NCBI GenBank assembly: GCA_014607495.2
Contig: CP053149.1
Location: 10,118,120 to 10,182,119 of the forward strand
DNA from: Carposina sasakii
Taxonomy: Eukaryota; Arthropoda; Insecta; Lepidoptera; Carposinidae
Reading direction: 5' to 3'
Length of the DNA stretch: 64,000 bases
A program made the translations under genes and the position numbers. The notes under the pieces are model-generated. The model saw only the letters and a list, made by a program, of their open reading frames with translations, was not told the DNA's origin and searched no databases. Shown here piece by piece: positions 31,298-46,200 of this stretch (its first letter is position 1; every line of letters begins with the position of its first letter).

Positions 31298-34200
31298 GTA
31301 AGTTATTTTGTCAATTATCTCTCTCTACAATGTCTGTGTTGAAAACTTCTAAAAACAACACTTCTATAGCGGCAATAAATGCATTACAGTTACACCCGTG
31401 TAAAGCCGGGGTGGATCCCTAGTTAGTAAATAAAATAGTGGAGGTGTAGTCTAGCAAACGAAATCGTTATGTGTTTAAGATAGTAATATCACTGTGTATA
31501 CTGTTAAAACACTGTCTTTTAGTAACTATAATAAATACACAAAAAAAAAACATAAAATAATAGTAAATATTTACAGCCTCCGTAGACAATATTTTTCTCT
31601 CGAAGACAAAGAACCGTCACCCATTCTCTTCATACATCCCTCAAGATTTATACCAGCCAGTATGTGCACAATTTGCCATAGCTCACATCTTTGCTCTAAC
31701 ATTCCTCAATTGTTTTCTTCAGACTTCCAATCTTCATTCAAACTCTCCTAATTCCTTTCACTCTCAATAATGATCATCCTTCAACACACACCCATCCCTC
31801 CATGACAGAACTCATGCTTCTCTCTAACAAGGGCTTTAGTTAAAGGTGGTTGTGAGAGATGAATGTGATTATGAACGATCATAACTATGAGCCTGACGCT
31901 ACAGCCTCTTTGATTTTTATGGTAGGGACAAGTCTGGAATCTACCTACATACCTATATAAAAAACTTTACCTAGCTAAGTAAAGTTTTTATTCAATTCAA
32001 TTAAATTTTTTGTCGTATGGCTCCTTCGATTGGCCGATGAGATTTTTCGTATTTTAATCGAAAGATGTTAGGTACTTGTAGTGTATGGAAAATGTGGGTA
32101 CCCACACATTATAATTGGAAATGACTATGTGGGTAGTTAGATGAAGTCAATCTGGATTTGTCATAGCTGATAGCACATATTCAGCCTGGGTTTCAGTAAC
32201 ACGTAAGTACATAATAGTGGTGACAAGGAAAAAAACATAGTGAAAACAAATTATTTTTAATGCTTAAAAAAAGTGTTTTAAAAATTCTCAAATGCTGGTT
32301 TTCAAAGTTTTGAGATGGCAACCCTTGACTAGGTTGCTGCAGGTCGACAGGGAGGGAGGGAAAAATATAGGTATTATTTACCCAATTTTATTGCACAATC
32401 GTACATTTTAACAATTATAGAATAGTATAGGTTTATTAATAGTTGTGGCGCGCTTAAATTTTTAATCTTATACTCAAAACAAACATTTTGTATGATTCAG
32501 ATATTGGATCACTCAGTATCGGAATTGTAATATCGGATCTCGCAGTCCAAGATTTCGATATTCATGCCCTAAGCTGATTGAACACTATCACTGCCTCTTC
32601 GGAGTTGGTAAAAGTGAAACCTCTCATGAAATCTTTGATTTTGGGGAAAATACAGAAATCACAGGGTGCTAGATCGAGGCTAAGTGCAGGATGGGTGACG
32701 AGTTGTACTTTTTCGGAAACTAAAAATGACTTAGTTTTGATGGCCGTGTGTGATGAAGCGTTGTCATGATCAAACAAATGGTAGAATACCACTCGGCATT
32801 AACATTTTGATCGTCAAGTTTTAGGACGTTACGCAATAAGCTACGGGTCCCATCTGCACAATTCCGCAGATGGGACCCGTAGCTTATTGCGTAACGTCCT
32901 AAAACCCTAATAGATAAATAAATAAAAGGATGATTAATTAAGATATGAGTTTATTACAATAAATAATTTATAATAAATACAAGTAAAATACACTAAATAG
33001 AACGCGACGTGAATGAAGTGTGAAGTGAAGGTGAAGGCGTGTGGAGTGTGACGAGTGTGTAGGTAGACGGGATGTCCGGCGTAGCGGCGAGCGGTGAAGC
33101 AATCTTAAAATCAGGGCGAAGGTCGACGTATGATCGGTTCTAACCGGGCTCGAAGAAGACAGGAATTAGGTCCGTGAATGATCTAGCTCACAAGATAATC
33201 GTTTCAGATTCTTCTGAAGGTCGATCCCACAATACGAGTACTTCTAGGGATTTTCTGAAATACAAACTTGCACCATGTAAACTTTCTTCCAGCGTTTTAG
33301 TTAATAGATAATTTGTGCAGGGTTTCGCAATAAAATTAATAATTTAGTTCCAGTTTATAGATCGGCACTCGAAGCAAGAATGATGGTATTTCGCCGTCGA
33401 TTTTTCTTGAAGGCTTCAGCTTGATTGACATATTATTGAATTTATTAATAATTTTATAAATTATTGAATGTCGAATCAAATATTCTTAATATGATTTATT
33501 TGTTGTATGAAGGCTTAGTGTAGGTACAGTAATGAGGAAGAATGCATGGAAAGATTGAATTGTGATTTTGGATTGATGAAAGTAAGAGATGAGCGCGAAG
33601 ATGAAAGAGAGCCTGATGCTACAAGCTGAGGAAAAATTTTTTTTTTACCAACGTTTCTCGCCTGCCTCACTTTTGTTGGCCTGTTCTCATTTTCAAACAC
33701 CCATTTACAAGATTACTGTTTTTTTTTTCGGGAACAAAACAATAAATCCACGTTTCGTCTCCTGTGATAATGTCATAAACAGCATTAGAATGTCCGTGGT
33801 CGTACTTCATTAGAATCTGTGAGCATCATTCCATGCGAGCCCGCTTCTGCTCCGCTGTCAGTTCCTGAGGGATCCAACGATAACACAATTCCGAACTTTC
33901 AATTCTTCGTGTAAAATTTTTTGAATTTGGCTCATAACAATCCCCAATAGTCCTCGAATTGTCTCAAAGTAGTCCGTTAACCAAAGAGATAAAAATACAT
34001 TTCCGTGGGACTTACTTCCGCCATACGAATATACGTTTTCGGCATATTTTCCTGAACATGAAAAGTGTGGTAGTCACTTTTTAGGGGTATGGAGGGGGAA
34101 GCTTAACAAACATACAAACTTGACATAACAAAGATGGCGGCCGGGCATATACTATTTACGCTGTATTTAGATAAATACTGGGCCGATTTATTCCTAATAT

Positions 34201-37200
34201 ATACCTAATACTTTAACAAAGTCATCTTTAACTATTTAAATATTTATAATTATCACTTATTTTTTGGAGTCGGTGCCAGCCTAGGTAACGTAGTGTTGAT
34301 GGACGCGCGCGACTGGCAAAGCCACACACACGGCAAAATACAATACGGTGTAGTAGGCAGCGGTAATGCAATTTCCTATTCTTGGTTTTACTATTTAGTG
34401 TGGGTCAGTTTTCTTAATTACATTTATTTGTTTGGCTGGCACCGACTCCAAAAAATATGTGATAATTATAAATATTTAAATAGTTAAAGATGACTTTGTT
34501 AAAGTTTTAGGTATTAAGTTGTAAATATTTAAATAATTTGAGATATTTAATATGTATTAAGTAGATAAATTAGTTACGTTATTTATCGCTTTTTAGTTAA
34601 AGTTTGAAGTCGGTTAATTTTTTTTTTTTAAAAGTCAGTTTATTTCTCGATTTTTAGTTGTGTTAATGCGTTGTGGACTTAAATAGATGCTAGTTTATAC
34701 ATGGTGATTTTTGGTCGTCAACGTTCCCGAAAACTACGTAATCTCCTCATCATCACTATCATTTTTCTCCTTGGAAACATACCTGGGAAGTGTCTGGTTT
34801 CCAAAATATTAGGGTCCAAAGTTGAGTAAATAGACTGCATTTTTCTGCATGAATGCACATAGACGCGCGTAGCAAGATTTTTCACAAGAAATAATTAATA
34901 TCTGTCTATAAAAAAACTAACATAAACACTGGACACTATACATTTCGCCGATCAAGTACCTAATAAAAAAATTGTTTCAAAAAAATTTACATCGTTTCTC
35001 AGCATTTTTTTTTGCATAAACTTACTTTATTTGATGTATAGAGTACATACCCTTAGTTAAGGGTGGCAACGAAAAAACACCATGTATACCTAAGGTTTTC
35101 ATCATTACCATCTCAGGAGTAGTATCTACCCGTATAAGTATCACGTTAGCCCTACATATATAGTTTCCATCGACCAATTGCAGTACTGTCCCCTAACTCC
35201 TAACCGTTAAGGAGTTCTGTAGCTTGACCATCAGCACAGCAGGATCAGATTTTGATTCAAGTATACCTCACAAGCAACAAGTTAGCCCTACATACTACTA
35301 TATAGTTTCCATCGACCAATTGCAGTACTGTCTCCCAACTCCTAACCGTTAAGGAGTTCTGTAGCTTCATCGTCAGAACAGCAGCATCAGATGTTGATTC
35401 AAGTAACACGTTAGCCCTACATACTACTAAATAGTTTCCATCGACCAATTGCAGTACTGTCTCCCAACTCCTACTGTCTCCCAACTCCTAACCGTTAAGG
35501 AGTTCTGTAGCTTCATCATCAGCACAGCAGCATCAGATGTTGATTCAAGTAACACGTTAGCCTTATATACTACTAAATAGTTTTCATCGACCTATTGCAG
35601 TACTGTCTCCCAACTCCTAACCGTTAAAGAGTTCTGTAGCTTCATCATCAGCACAGCAGCATCAGATGTTGATTCAAGTAACACGTTAGCCCTACATACT
35701 ACTAAATAGTTTCCATTGACCAATTGCAGTACTGTATCCAAACTCCTAACCGTTAAGGAGTTCTGTAGCTTCATCATCAGCACAGCAGCATTAGATGTTG
35801 ACACCCTGAAGCATATACCTGAGTAAGATATGATTACGTAACAAAAGCACCATGCGTGCATACAATTTTCGGTGGTTGCCCTTGATTTCTCCTGGATCCC
35901 ATCATCAGATCCTGACCTGGTGAAAATGGGACCACCTCAGAAGTGAACTCTATCCAACAAAAAAAATTTTTTTGAAATCCGTCTGTAATTGACGGAAATA
36001 TCGGTGAACATACATAAAAAAAAAATATATATTATACATACAGACGAATTGAGAACCTCCTCCTTTTTTTGAAGTCGGTTAAAAAAGCTACAGAACACCT
36101 TAACGGTTAGGAGTTGGGAGACAGTACTGCAATTGGTCGATGGAAACTATTTAGTGGTATGTAGGGCTAACGTGTTACTTGAATCAACATCTGATGCTGC
36201 TGTGCTGATGATGAAGCTACAGAACTCCTTAACGGTTAGGAGTTAGAGGACAGTACTGCAATCGGTCGATGGAAACTATATGTGTAGGGCTAACGTGATA
36301 CTTATACGGGTAGGTACTACTCCTGAGATGGTAAAAAAATGTATAAGGGCAATATGCGGGGCTCACTTTCTTGACTCCTGTCGCCCTCTATTTAAGAGAT
36401 ATAAAATTCTCCCTCTCCCTTGCCTATACATTAAACAAATGGCAATTTTTGCTAAGCAGCACCCAGAATTTTATCTGACGCGAAAAGATGCCAATACACG
36501 CCAATTTAGGGCTAAATTAAATAATCCCACCCGGGTGAGGAATTTTTTCCATTTCTTTATTAATAATTTTATACTAAATTAAATAGTAAATTGAAGGTTC
36601 CAATCTGCAGATTTGCAATGGTACGGAAGAATTGCTTTTACATGTCGATTCGGATATTTAACAAATTACCTTATGTATGAAATACGCGATCTGTCTCTTG
36701 ATAATTTTAAACGCAAAATTCACAATTTGTTACTGGATAAATGTTACTATTCTGTTGATGAGTATTTGGGTGCTTTCTAATCTAATTTAATTTATTATTA
36801 TTTTTTATTACTTATATATGTATGACACTTGCAATGAATAATATTATTGAGTCTGACTTGTAATAGGTACTTAAATCTGCATGCTATTTATGTAAAATTT
36901 GTCTACAGGGCACGTTTAATTAATTAGTGACTATTTCTGATAAAAATATTTGTACGCCTAAATAGGCAGATTTTATTTAAGACACCATACATTGACATTG
37001 TATAATATCATTGTATTATCTACATACCGGAAATCAGACAAATAAACAATATTTCATTTCATTTCTTTAACGAATACAAACGCGTTGTAATAATCGCAAT
37101 TGTTTTCAAGAATCATTGTGTGCTATTATTACAATCTAAGGGAAATTATAAAATAATGCGAAAAAATCGGAACATATGTAGTCCGTTCATTATTTTTAAG

Positions 37201-40200
37201 TCTTTGAAGGGTATAAAATTTATAGCTGGCAACTCAATAGAACTGTCAATCTCACCTCGTTCGCGTTAGTTTTAAATTGAAAATGATGATGAATAGTTCT
37301 CACTCCTGTTTAGGGACGTATTGGTTGATGTAAGCCTCAATCTGAGAATTTATAAAGTCGCCGCCATTTTGAACTTTTTAGTCAATGGTCGAATTGCGTG
37401 AAAATCGATATCTGACGGTCTTTTAAGTTCCCAAAAACATTTCCGATGTCAAAAATAATAAAAGTAGCTTCTAAATGGCGGCCACTTTTATTATTAAATT
37501 TTTGATATCGGAAATGTGTTTGGGAACTTAAAAGACCGTCAGATATTGATTTTCATGGCAATTCGACCATTAACTAAAAAGGTCAAAATTGCGGCGACTT
37601 TGATTATACCTACATACATATTTTAAAATTCAATAAGTAAATCACAGTTATTGTTAAAACAATAATATTGTTTAGCACCAACATGTGTATTATAATTTAT
37701 TTTCATGAACAGATATTTTTATGTTTTTCCCAATTAACAAGGTAATATGCCATAAGCTGGCATCCTTATGCACCGATACAATGACAAGGTCGATTCGGCG
37801 GGAAAAACTGGAAGGGAGCGGGTGTAATTTTCTTGTGAAAATCAAAATTTATTTGTAAATGGCTTGCATCTGTCCGTAAAGTGATGTTTTCTGGTAGATA
37901 TATTTTGTTTACTTATGATGTGAATCTAGTGCGTGTGCATGGTTTTATGTACAGGTAAGCCGAGTAAAACTTTAGTCGGAATGCGATCTTTTCATGGGCT
38001 CATGTAAGTTGTTTCTGCAATTCTTTTTGATTTTTACTAACTTTACACCCATTCTTGAGGATTTTCCCGACGTTTCCATTCATCATCATCAATATCATCC
38101 ATCATAAATTCAGAAATCATTTACTAAAGACAATGTCTGTATGGGCTTAGTTCCCCTTGCCTTTCCTTCGGGATAAACTAAACAAAAAAAATAAATACAA
38201 TGTCAACTTCTGTGACGTCATGCTTGTATTCTACTTTTAAAATCAGTTGGACCGTTTTTCTTGCAGCGTTTTTATGGGCACACACGGTCTATATATTACT
38301 TAGTCTAAGCTTCCGGCATTAAAAACTTTTGATATCTACGTTCATTATTGAGGTTATGCAGATTATGTTGGTTTTCGGGTCTTTGCCGGATTTAACAACA
38401 AATTCAAATTTAAGTTTTTCCATTGTTTACAAAAGCTTGAAATAATGTTGTTTTGTAATAATGTAATTTATTGAAACAAAAAGTTTAGTTGTTGCTCTGT
38501 AAAGATAAATTTATGTATGTATTTTTGTATGCTGTATCATAAAAAAATAAAAACAAAAAATTTTGTCAAAAAAATAAAAATAAAAATTTAGGGGTGGACC
38601 ACCCTTAACATTTAGGGGGATGAAAAATAGATGTTGTCCGATTCTCCACCCTAACCGATATGCATGCTAAGATTTAGAGACCGTGACACGAGAATTTTAT
38701 ATATTAGATTAGATGTGCTAAGTAATTTATTAATCACTAACCTGTAAAGAGAAACATTAAAAGCTATTGCTTAAAAAAATTATGAAATTGTTTCCTTTAA
38801 AATCCACGTTAATGTTTTACTGTAAAAAAGGCCAGTCGTCACCATTTTGCATTTCTGGCAAAGACATAGGTTATGCAAACTGCCAACTTAGATGATTTAA
38901 TATATTAATGTAAAACGTCTACGCGAGTAATTCAAATTAAATTAAGAGTACAATAGCTTCATTTACATATAGAGAAATATAGATTGCCTATGTAATCTTC
39001 GTGGGTGGGAGTGCACTGCTCTAGCGCTCCTTAGGACGAGCCGCCAGTGATTGTCAAGATATGTTTAGAGAGAAACCATATTGTGCCGACCGGCGACCCC
39101 ATAAAATAATGGCATAAGGGCAGGAAGATAATGATCCTTTTGGACATGGCAATCAATTCTTTTGAAAACTAGCAATTCTTGAATGTCGGGAAAATCTTAG
39201 AGGACCAAGTCATTTGCATGAATCCTAGTGATGATCTAGCATCCTATCAAATTTCATCCTTATTAGTCATGTAGTTTTGGATATATCTGGGTGATTGTGA
39301 GACCTTTTGCTTTATAAAATATAGTAGACGCCCGCGACTCCGTCAGCGTGGACTACAGAAAAAACAAAATGTCGAAATTATCCGGGACAAAAACATTTTC
39401 CCGTGATAAAAGTAGTTTATATGAAATGAAATGAAATATTGTTTATTTGTCTGATTTCCGGTATGTAGATAATACAATGATATTATACAATGTCAATGTA
39501 TGGTGTCTTAAATATTGGTAATGTCCGCGAAAATCTGCCTATTTAGGCGTACAAATATTATTATCAGAAATAGTCATTAAATAATTAAACGTGCCCTGTA
39601 GACAAATTTTATATAAGTAGCATGCAGATTTCAGTACCTATTACAAGTCAGACTCAATAATATGTTAAGTGGGACCTGTCAAAATATATTCCTGTAAACT
39701 ACGTCGAAATCGGTTCAGCCGTTTCTGAGATTAGCGTGCACAAACGCACATACAAACCGACAAACAGACAAAAATTTCTAAAATCATTATTTTGGGTACT
39801 ATTGCGTTGATAAAGTCTCCTACTTCGATCAAATATATGGTAGATACACAATATACGCATAAAAAGTGGCACCGCCAAAAGAAGGCATAAATCAAAAGTT
39901 GGCACTCTTTTAGCGTCAGTCACAATAAGCCTCGCTAGCGTTCAATCGTCTCGCGATGCCAAAGTATGCCGTGAAAAACTACATATTAAAAATGAAAAAA
40001 AAAAGATGGATTTATTTTCAGTAAGTACTGTTTTGTAATCAATATTGATAATAATTTGTTCATGGAAACATGTCTTTTTCCTGATTACTGAATATTTTAT
40101 ATCAATTACAAATACTTCTTACTTCGCAACTATCCCTTTCGCACACCGGTGCGCTTCGTGTAAGTGAAAACGACACCGAACTTACATAGATAGAACAAGG

Positions 40201-43200
40201 TTGGTATGGAAAGATGTGGAGACGTCATTGTTGTCATGTACTATAAATCGGATGTCACGATTTATAGTACATGCATGCAAAATTTCAGCTCAATCGGAAG
40301 CCAGGAACTGGATCAAATTTAACTTGCACGATTTGATTACAGACAACGGGAAATGTCAGACTAAATAAAAGCTTGTAAAAAGCTTAATATTTTTATGCAT
40401 AAGTATATATATTTATTTATTTTAACCTAAGAATTTTGTGTTATTTCGTAGGCTCATTCCATAAATTTGTTCAATTTCCTGGTCATAACATGGGAATAAA
40501 ATTACTAAAATTTCACGGTGTATAAAAAATATTTATATGCAAATGCGACTCGCATTATTCCTATGTTCCTAGCGGCAGCGATAAGGTAAGCGCGAAACAA
40601 AAGTAACAAGTCGAGTATTAATTCTTACAATTTTATACTTTATTTAAATAGCATTAGAGTTATTTTTCTTGATAAATATTTTAAGTTGTGTTTGGTAATA
40701 AACTGAACTGTGTGATTGGTTTATTGCTATAACGCAAATGGCTATATGTCAGAATCAGGTGCAAATGTGTTACAACTTTATTACTAAGATATAAGGTTTA
40801 ACTTAACATATTTATGACCCAACTTAAGTCTTTCTAATTATAAGCAACTCAAACAGTTTAGATCTGTATAAGTACGTATAAAGTGTTGAAGCGGCGCCAT
40901 CGTTTATGCTTGATTTAGTATGAGACTGTGCATCTACCATTATATTTGATCGAAGGTCTCCTATAATATTTTTTCTCATATATCTTCCATGTACAGACAG
41001 CGATCCGTTACATTTTTATTATATGATAGTGGCCCGCCCTCGCTTCGCTTCGGTACGTAGCTAAACGACCTCCCGTTGGTCCCCTTCCCGTGGGAATTTC
41101 GGGAAATCCATTCTTAGTGCTTCCTCGTAGTCCCTAATCCGATTTCAGCTTCATACAAATAGAGCTGTTCGTAAAAATTTCGAATTCCCGTTTGTCCCCT
41201 TCCCGTGGAAATTTCGGGAAATCCGTTCTTAGTGCTTCCTCGCAGTCCGTAATGAACATATATGCCCAATTTCAGCTTCATATGTATAGCGGTTTTTATA
41301 ATTATTATGAATTCCCGTTTGTCCCCTTCCCGTGGGAATTTCGGGAAATCCGTTTTTAGACCTCCCTCGCTGTCCCCAATTAACATACCTATATATGCCC
41401 GATTTCAGCTTCATATGTATAGCGGTTTTCGTAAAAAATGTAGAATTCCCGTTGGATGCCTTCCCGTGGGAATATCGGGAAATTCTTATAGCCTATGTTC
41501 ATCCAGGTCCAATAAGGATTCTAACGGTGAAAGAATTTTTAAAAACGGTCCAGTAGTTTTTGAGCCTATTCATTACAACAAAACAAACAAAGTTTTTCTC
41601 TTTATATTAGTGTAGACAGATATTGGTCAATAACAAATATTTACTGCTATTCAGGTGCTTTTCCGCACAAGTTCTTTATGTAACCTAGTAGCAGTAGGTA
41701 AGCCGGTACTTATACCAAATTTATTTTTATTTTCAGGTAGATTTGGCAATCAGGCAGATCATTTTTTGGGCTCCTTGGCATTTAGCAAGAGCCTTAATAG
41801 AACATTGATATTACCTCCTTGGATCGAATACCGTTATGGAGAACCATCATCTACACAAGTGCCATTTGATACATACTTTAAAGTTGAAACATTATTACTA
41901 TATCACAATGTTATAACTATGGAAATGTTCATGAGAAATCTAGCTACAAAAATATGGCCTGTAGAGAAAAGAGTTTCATTTTGTTACACACAAAGAACGG
42001 GAGAAATAAATAATAGTTGCAATGCTAAATCTGGAAACCCATTTGGGCCATTTTGGAATACCTTTAACATAGATTTTGTTCACTCTGAATTCTATAGTCC
42101 TTTAAATTATGATTCAAATAATTATGATATGATGGAAAAATGGAAAATTAAATACCCTCCAAATGAATGGCCTGTACTAGCTTTTACTGGTAAGTTTCGC
42201 GACCATTGAGCTAAATAGGTGCCTGAAAAACAGGATGTTGGCCGAAGTTTACGTGATACATTATGTCAACAAATTCGCATCTAATAATAGGGAAAGCCAA
42301 GAGAGGATTATGTACGTTACTCAAGCGCATTAGAAAACAGGAAAACCTTGCACTCTGTAATGTACCTACTCCCACCAAATATGAACTCTTAACCTTAAGG
42401 GCAATTTTATTTAGGGTATAAAAAGTGATTTACGATCTTGGGTAAATACGAAAAACTTTTATACTTACCTATTTTTGCACCCCTTTTTCAACCTATTTTC
42501 AATTTTTTTAGGGATTGAATTCACAAAAAGGGATCGGCAATAATCATTACAGGATCGGAACTTACTTATAACATTTTAATTTATTTAAATAACTTGTTTA
42601 TCAACTTTGTACTCCCCTTTTACTCCCTTTTAATTACAAAAGGTATATTGTTTTCTTAAAAATAAAGAGTTGTGCGGTGCTTATGTGTAGGTAGATACAT
42701 AGAAAACAGGAGGCCATTATTTAAAAGAACTACGTATTTAGTGAAAGGCACCTAGAGACTGTTTCATAGAATAATTTCTATGCCTGATTTCTGAACTAAC
42801 ATTTTTGTATGCGGTGAAACAGAAAATGTGGTCATACACATAGTAACTAGCGCCATCATCCAACGAAACTATACGGTGGAACGCATATTACCCAACATCA
42901 CTATAACTGTCAAAAAAGATAGCCAATGTGGAACAATTCGTGGACATCGTTTTTAGGGTTTCATACCTCGAAAGGTAAAAACGGAACCCTAATAGGATTA
43001 CTATGTTGTCCGTCCGTCCGTCTGTCTGTCAGGACGCTTTTTCTCAGGAACGCGTCGAGGTATCAAGCTGAAATTTATATCAAATCCAATGTCCCTTGGA
43101 ACTGTGAAAAAATCAAACTTCTAAGCCAACGCAATCAAAAGATACAGCCGTTTATGCCGCAAAATTTCGACTTTCGCAAGGAAATCAAAACCTACAAAAC

Positions 43201-46200
43201 CTCCCGTGAACTCAGAATCTTGAAATTTAGTACGAAGCAACGTCATATAGCACAGTTAAAGGAAATATTACAAAAACCGTAAATTCTTAGTTACATAATA
43301 AAATAAAACAGGTTTGTACGAAACCGTCGGTGCGCAAGTCCGATAATCGCACTTGGCTGTTTTTTTAGATTATCATTAGACGCTAACGGTCGCCGACGAT
43401 TTCATCCGGTTAAATTTAAGAAATCCTACCTAATTCTAGTATTTTTTCGAGATGGTGGGAAATAAATACCTAGGTAGGTAGATACTATACTAGGTAATTA
43501 ATTTGGTTTTTAAGATGTCAGAAATTGGCAGTGCACGGTAACTCTTTAGAAGGAGGGGGTGACAATAGGGTGGCAAGTAGGCAAACTGCGAGGGGCTCCC
43601 AGCCAGAAGCAGCTCCAGCTTCGGTAGCATGGCAAAAACGCGATTTTTTTTTTTTTTTATCAACCACGCGCGATTCCAGTTACCAAATGCGAGCATCACA
43701 ATGACAGAGATAACGGAACCCGCGCGAGACGCGTCCTTTGGACAACTTGTGGAAGTGGTGCTACCGTTGCGAAAGTAAAATGAACTTTATTACGTTCAAC
43801 ACTGAATCGGTAATTGAATTGATATACAGTCACAAGAAACGTCAAAATTAGCGATAAGACCCCGCGTGATTTTAAACGCCCACCATGCTCGCAACCGCGG
43901 GTTATCAATGTCAGCTTGAAGTGTGAAACTTTGTCGCGAATTTTGACATTTAGGCGCTACAAAAAGTGCGACATACGTGAGTCGCGGACGGCATGCTACT
44001 GGTGCTGAGACTGATTACGTATCTTGCTAAAGCAAAGTAGAAGCAATGCGATAGTGAAAATTATACAATATTCGCGTTAAAATGTCAATATACCTTTGAA
44101 ATTCATGATACGTGATACGAATTTGACAAGCAAATAGCGAATTTTGCACAATTTTAGCTATTTTTTTTTTGCTAGTTAGATAATAAGAGGGACGAAAGTT
44201 ATGACAATCCTGAACCGGAAATATTTTATTTCACTAAAATAAAGTAGGTATGATGCTATTAGCCGCGTGGTGCCGGCAGAGTAGAGTTTGTACCATCCCA
44301 TGCCTGCCCGTGGGTATCGTACGAGGCGATTAAGGGTTTCCGGGAGGTGTGCAGCAGCGCCTACCGTGCTGACAACATAGTCCGAAAATTACACTGCGGT
44401 CACCAACCCGCCTGCCCAGCGTGGTGACTATGGGCAAAACCCCCTGTGGCAGCAGCCTTGTGGCGTGCCCTGGGGGAGGCCTACGTCCAGCAGTAGACTG
44501 CAATAGGCTGAAGATGAAACTAAAGTATATAAAATATATCCTAACTCCCAGCAATTTTTACAGGGGCGCGCGGTCGTCTGATAAATTTGCCACGGTCCTC
44601 TAATTTTTAGTTACGCCATTGTTGTTAATTGATTAAGTAGCTACTTAACTTGTAACTCTTTTGCAGGCGCTCCAGCCAGTTTTCCAGTACAGCAAGAAAA
44701 TGTATTTCTACAAAAATATTTAACGTGGAACGATGAAATAGTAAATCGATCAAGACAATTCATAAAAAAGAATATGAGTGGGGGTGGTTACCTTGGTATA
44801 CACTTAAGGAATGGAAAAGATTGGATTAAAGCTTGCCAACATGTTCAAGATAGCCCAATGCTGTTTGCAGCTCCTCAATGTGTTGGATATATAAACGAAA
44901 GAGGGCCTTTAACTCTATCCATGTGTTATCCCGATAAAACGGATATTATAAAGTAAGTACCCTATCCCTTTTAGGTTTCCGTTTCTTAGATAAAATTACC
45001 TACTCTTAGGCCAGTCGCTCACTTACGGAGTCGGGGTCACTCCACCGCTATTCTCAACAATCACAACGTGTGTTTGTTTATGCTACACCGATGCAATTTC
45101 ATCAAATTGCGTAGTGACGAGGTTGATTGTTATAGTCGAAGAATTGTTTTTATTAAAATAACGCGCGGCCACCCGCGACTTCGTCCGCGTAAACTTTAAA
45201 TTTTCCGTTTTAGATGAAATTTCGTGAATAAAAATAGATAGCCCTTATAATAGTTACTTATTATTATATCAGCTATCTGCCAGTAAACGTCCCGTCAAAC
45301 TCGGTCCAGCCGTTTCAGAGATTACCCGCAGAATGATTGATTACGTATCTTGCAAAAGCAAAACAGAAGCAAAACGATAGCGAAAATTGAACAATATTCG
45401 CGTGGAAATGTCAAAATTACTTTGAAAATCCTTTTACGTGATACTAATTTGACAAGCAATCAGCGAATTTTGTACAATTTTGCTAATTAGGTAATAAAGG
45501 AGCCGGAACGGACAGACAAAAATAAATGTTATTTGGTCTATGTATCATGAGCCTATTGCAGTCCACTGCTGGACGTAGGCCTTGCCAAGGGCATGCCAGA
45601 AGGCTATTGCCTCTAAGGGGGGTTTTTTCAAGGAATCACGTAGTTCTACAAACTTTGCACACCATTTTCTCTTATTTGGGCCTTGAATTTTAGTAAATCC
45701 TTAGTGGATACATAAGCACAAGATAAATGAAGAGATGCATGTAAAATAGCATGCTTATCTCTACAAGAGATCTCTTCCAGCAAACCAAGGAATAAAGAGA
45801 AATTATTAACAAACAGAGGGTAACATGTGCAATTAAACTAATTCTAAAAAAATAACTACATTGAAAAAAAAGCAGAGAAACAAATGACAACATAGTCAAA
45901 CAATGGACGGGACAGATCGTGATCCTTCAGCTTCTTCCTAAATGTGCCAACAGTGCGACATATTCTAACCGTATGGGGCACGGGCGGCTCGTCGTAAGGA
46001 GCGTTGGTGCAGTGCACTTCCACCCACGAAGAATCTATATTTCTCTATATTTATAATTATCTTTCAATTCTACTATGTTTATACAATAGTGTCTACGCGT
46101 TCGTCTCAAGTAAGTTGTAATCTTATGTACCTATCGAGTGGAGCGCTAGCGATCGTGCTCCAATGAAACGAAATTTGATACGATTCCTTGTACTGTATTC

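Larger units (their letters stand above)
39322..41024 (-). mobile_element. Helitron carrying two nested insertions
   Basis: The Helitron family of 24162-24484 is readable in reverse from TAGACGCCCGCGACTCCGTC (39324) to the inverted 5' end CATTTTTATTATAT (41011-41024). It is split first by a LINE 3' end (39421-39660) and then by a 1.1 kb element (39823-40955). The terminal CTAG is changed. Confidence 0.65.

Noticed and set aside
32880..33235. A solo LTR (TGCGTAACG to GATCCCACA)
   Set aside because: TG/CA ends and an AATAAA-type signal are present, but the flanking 4 bp do not match and no partner LTR is in the window.
35110..35800. A CRISPR array
   Set aside because: The repeats are head-to-tail units of 129-146 bp with no unique spacers, and the DNA is nuclear insect sequence.
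35257..35861. Two minus-strand ORFs with repeated amino-acid blocks
   Set aside because: They are translations of the 129-bp satellite, whose unit length is a multiple of three; there is no start, splice or domain evidence.
42926..43282. A 118-codon plus-strand ORF
   Set aside because: It lies in a dispersed repeat with a GTCC/GTCT microsatellite and has no domain.
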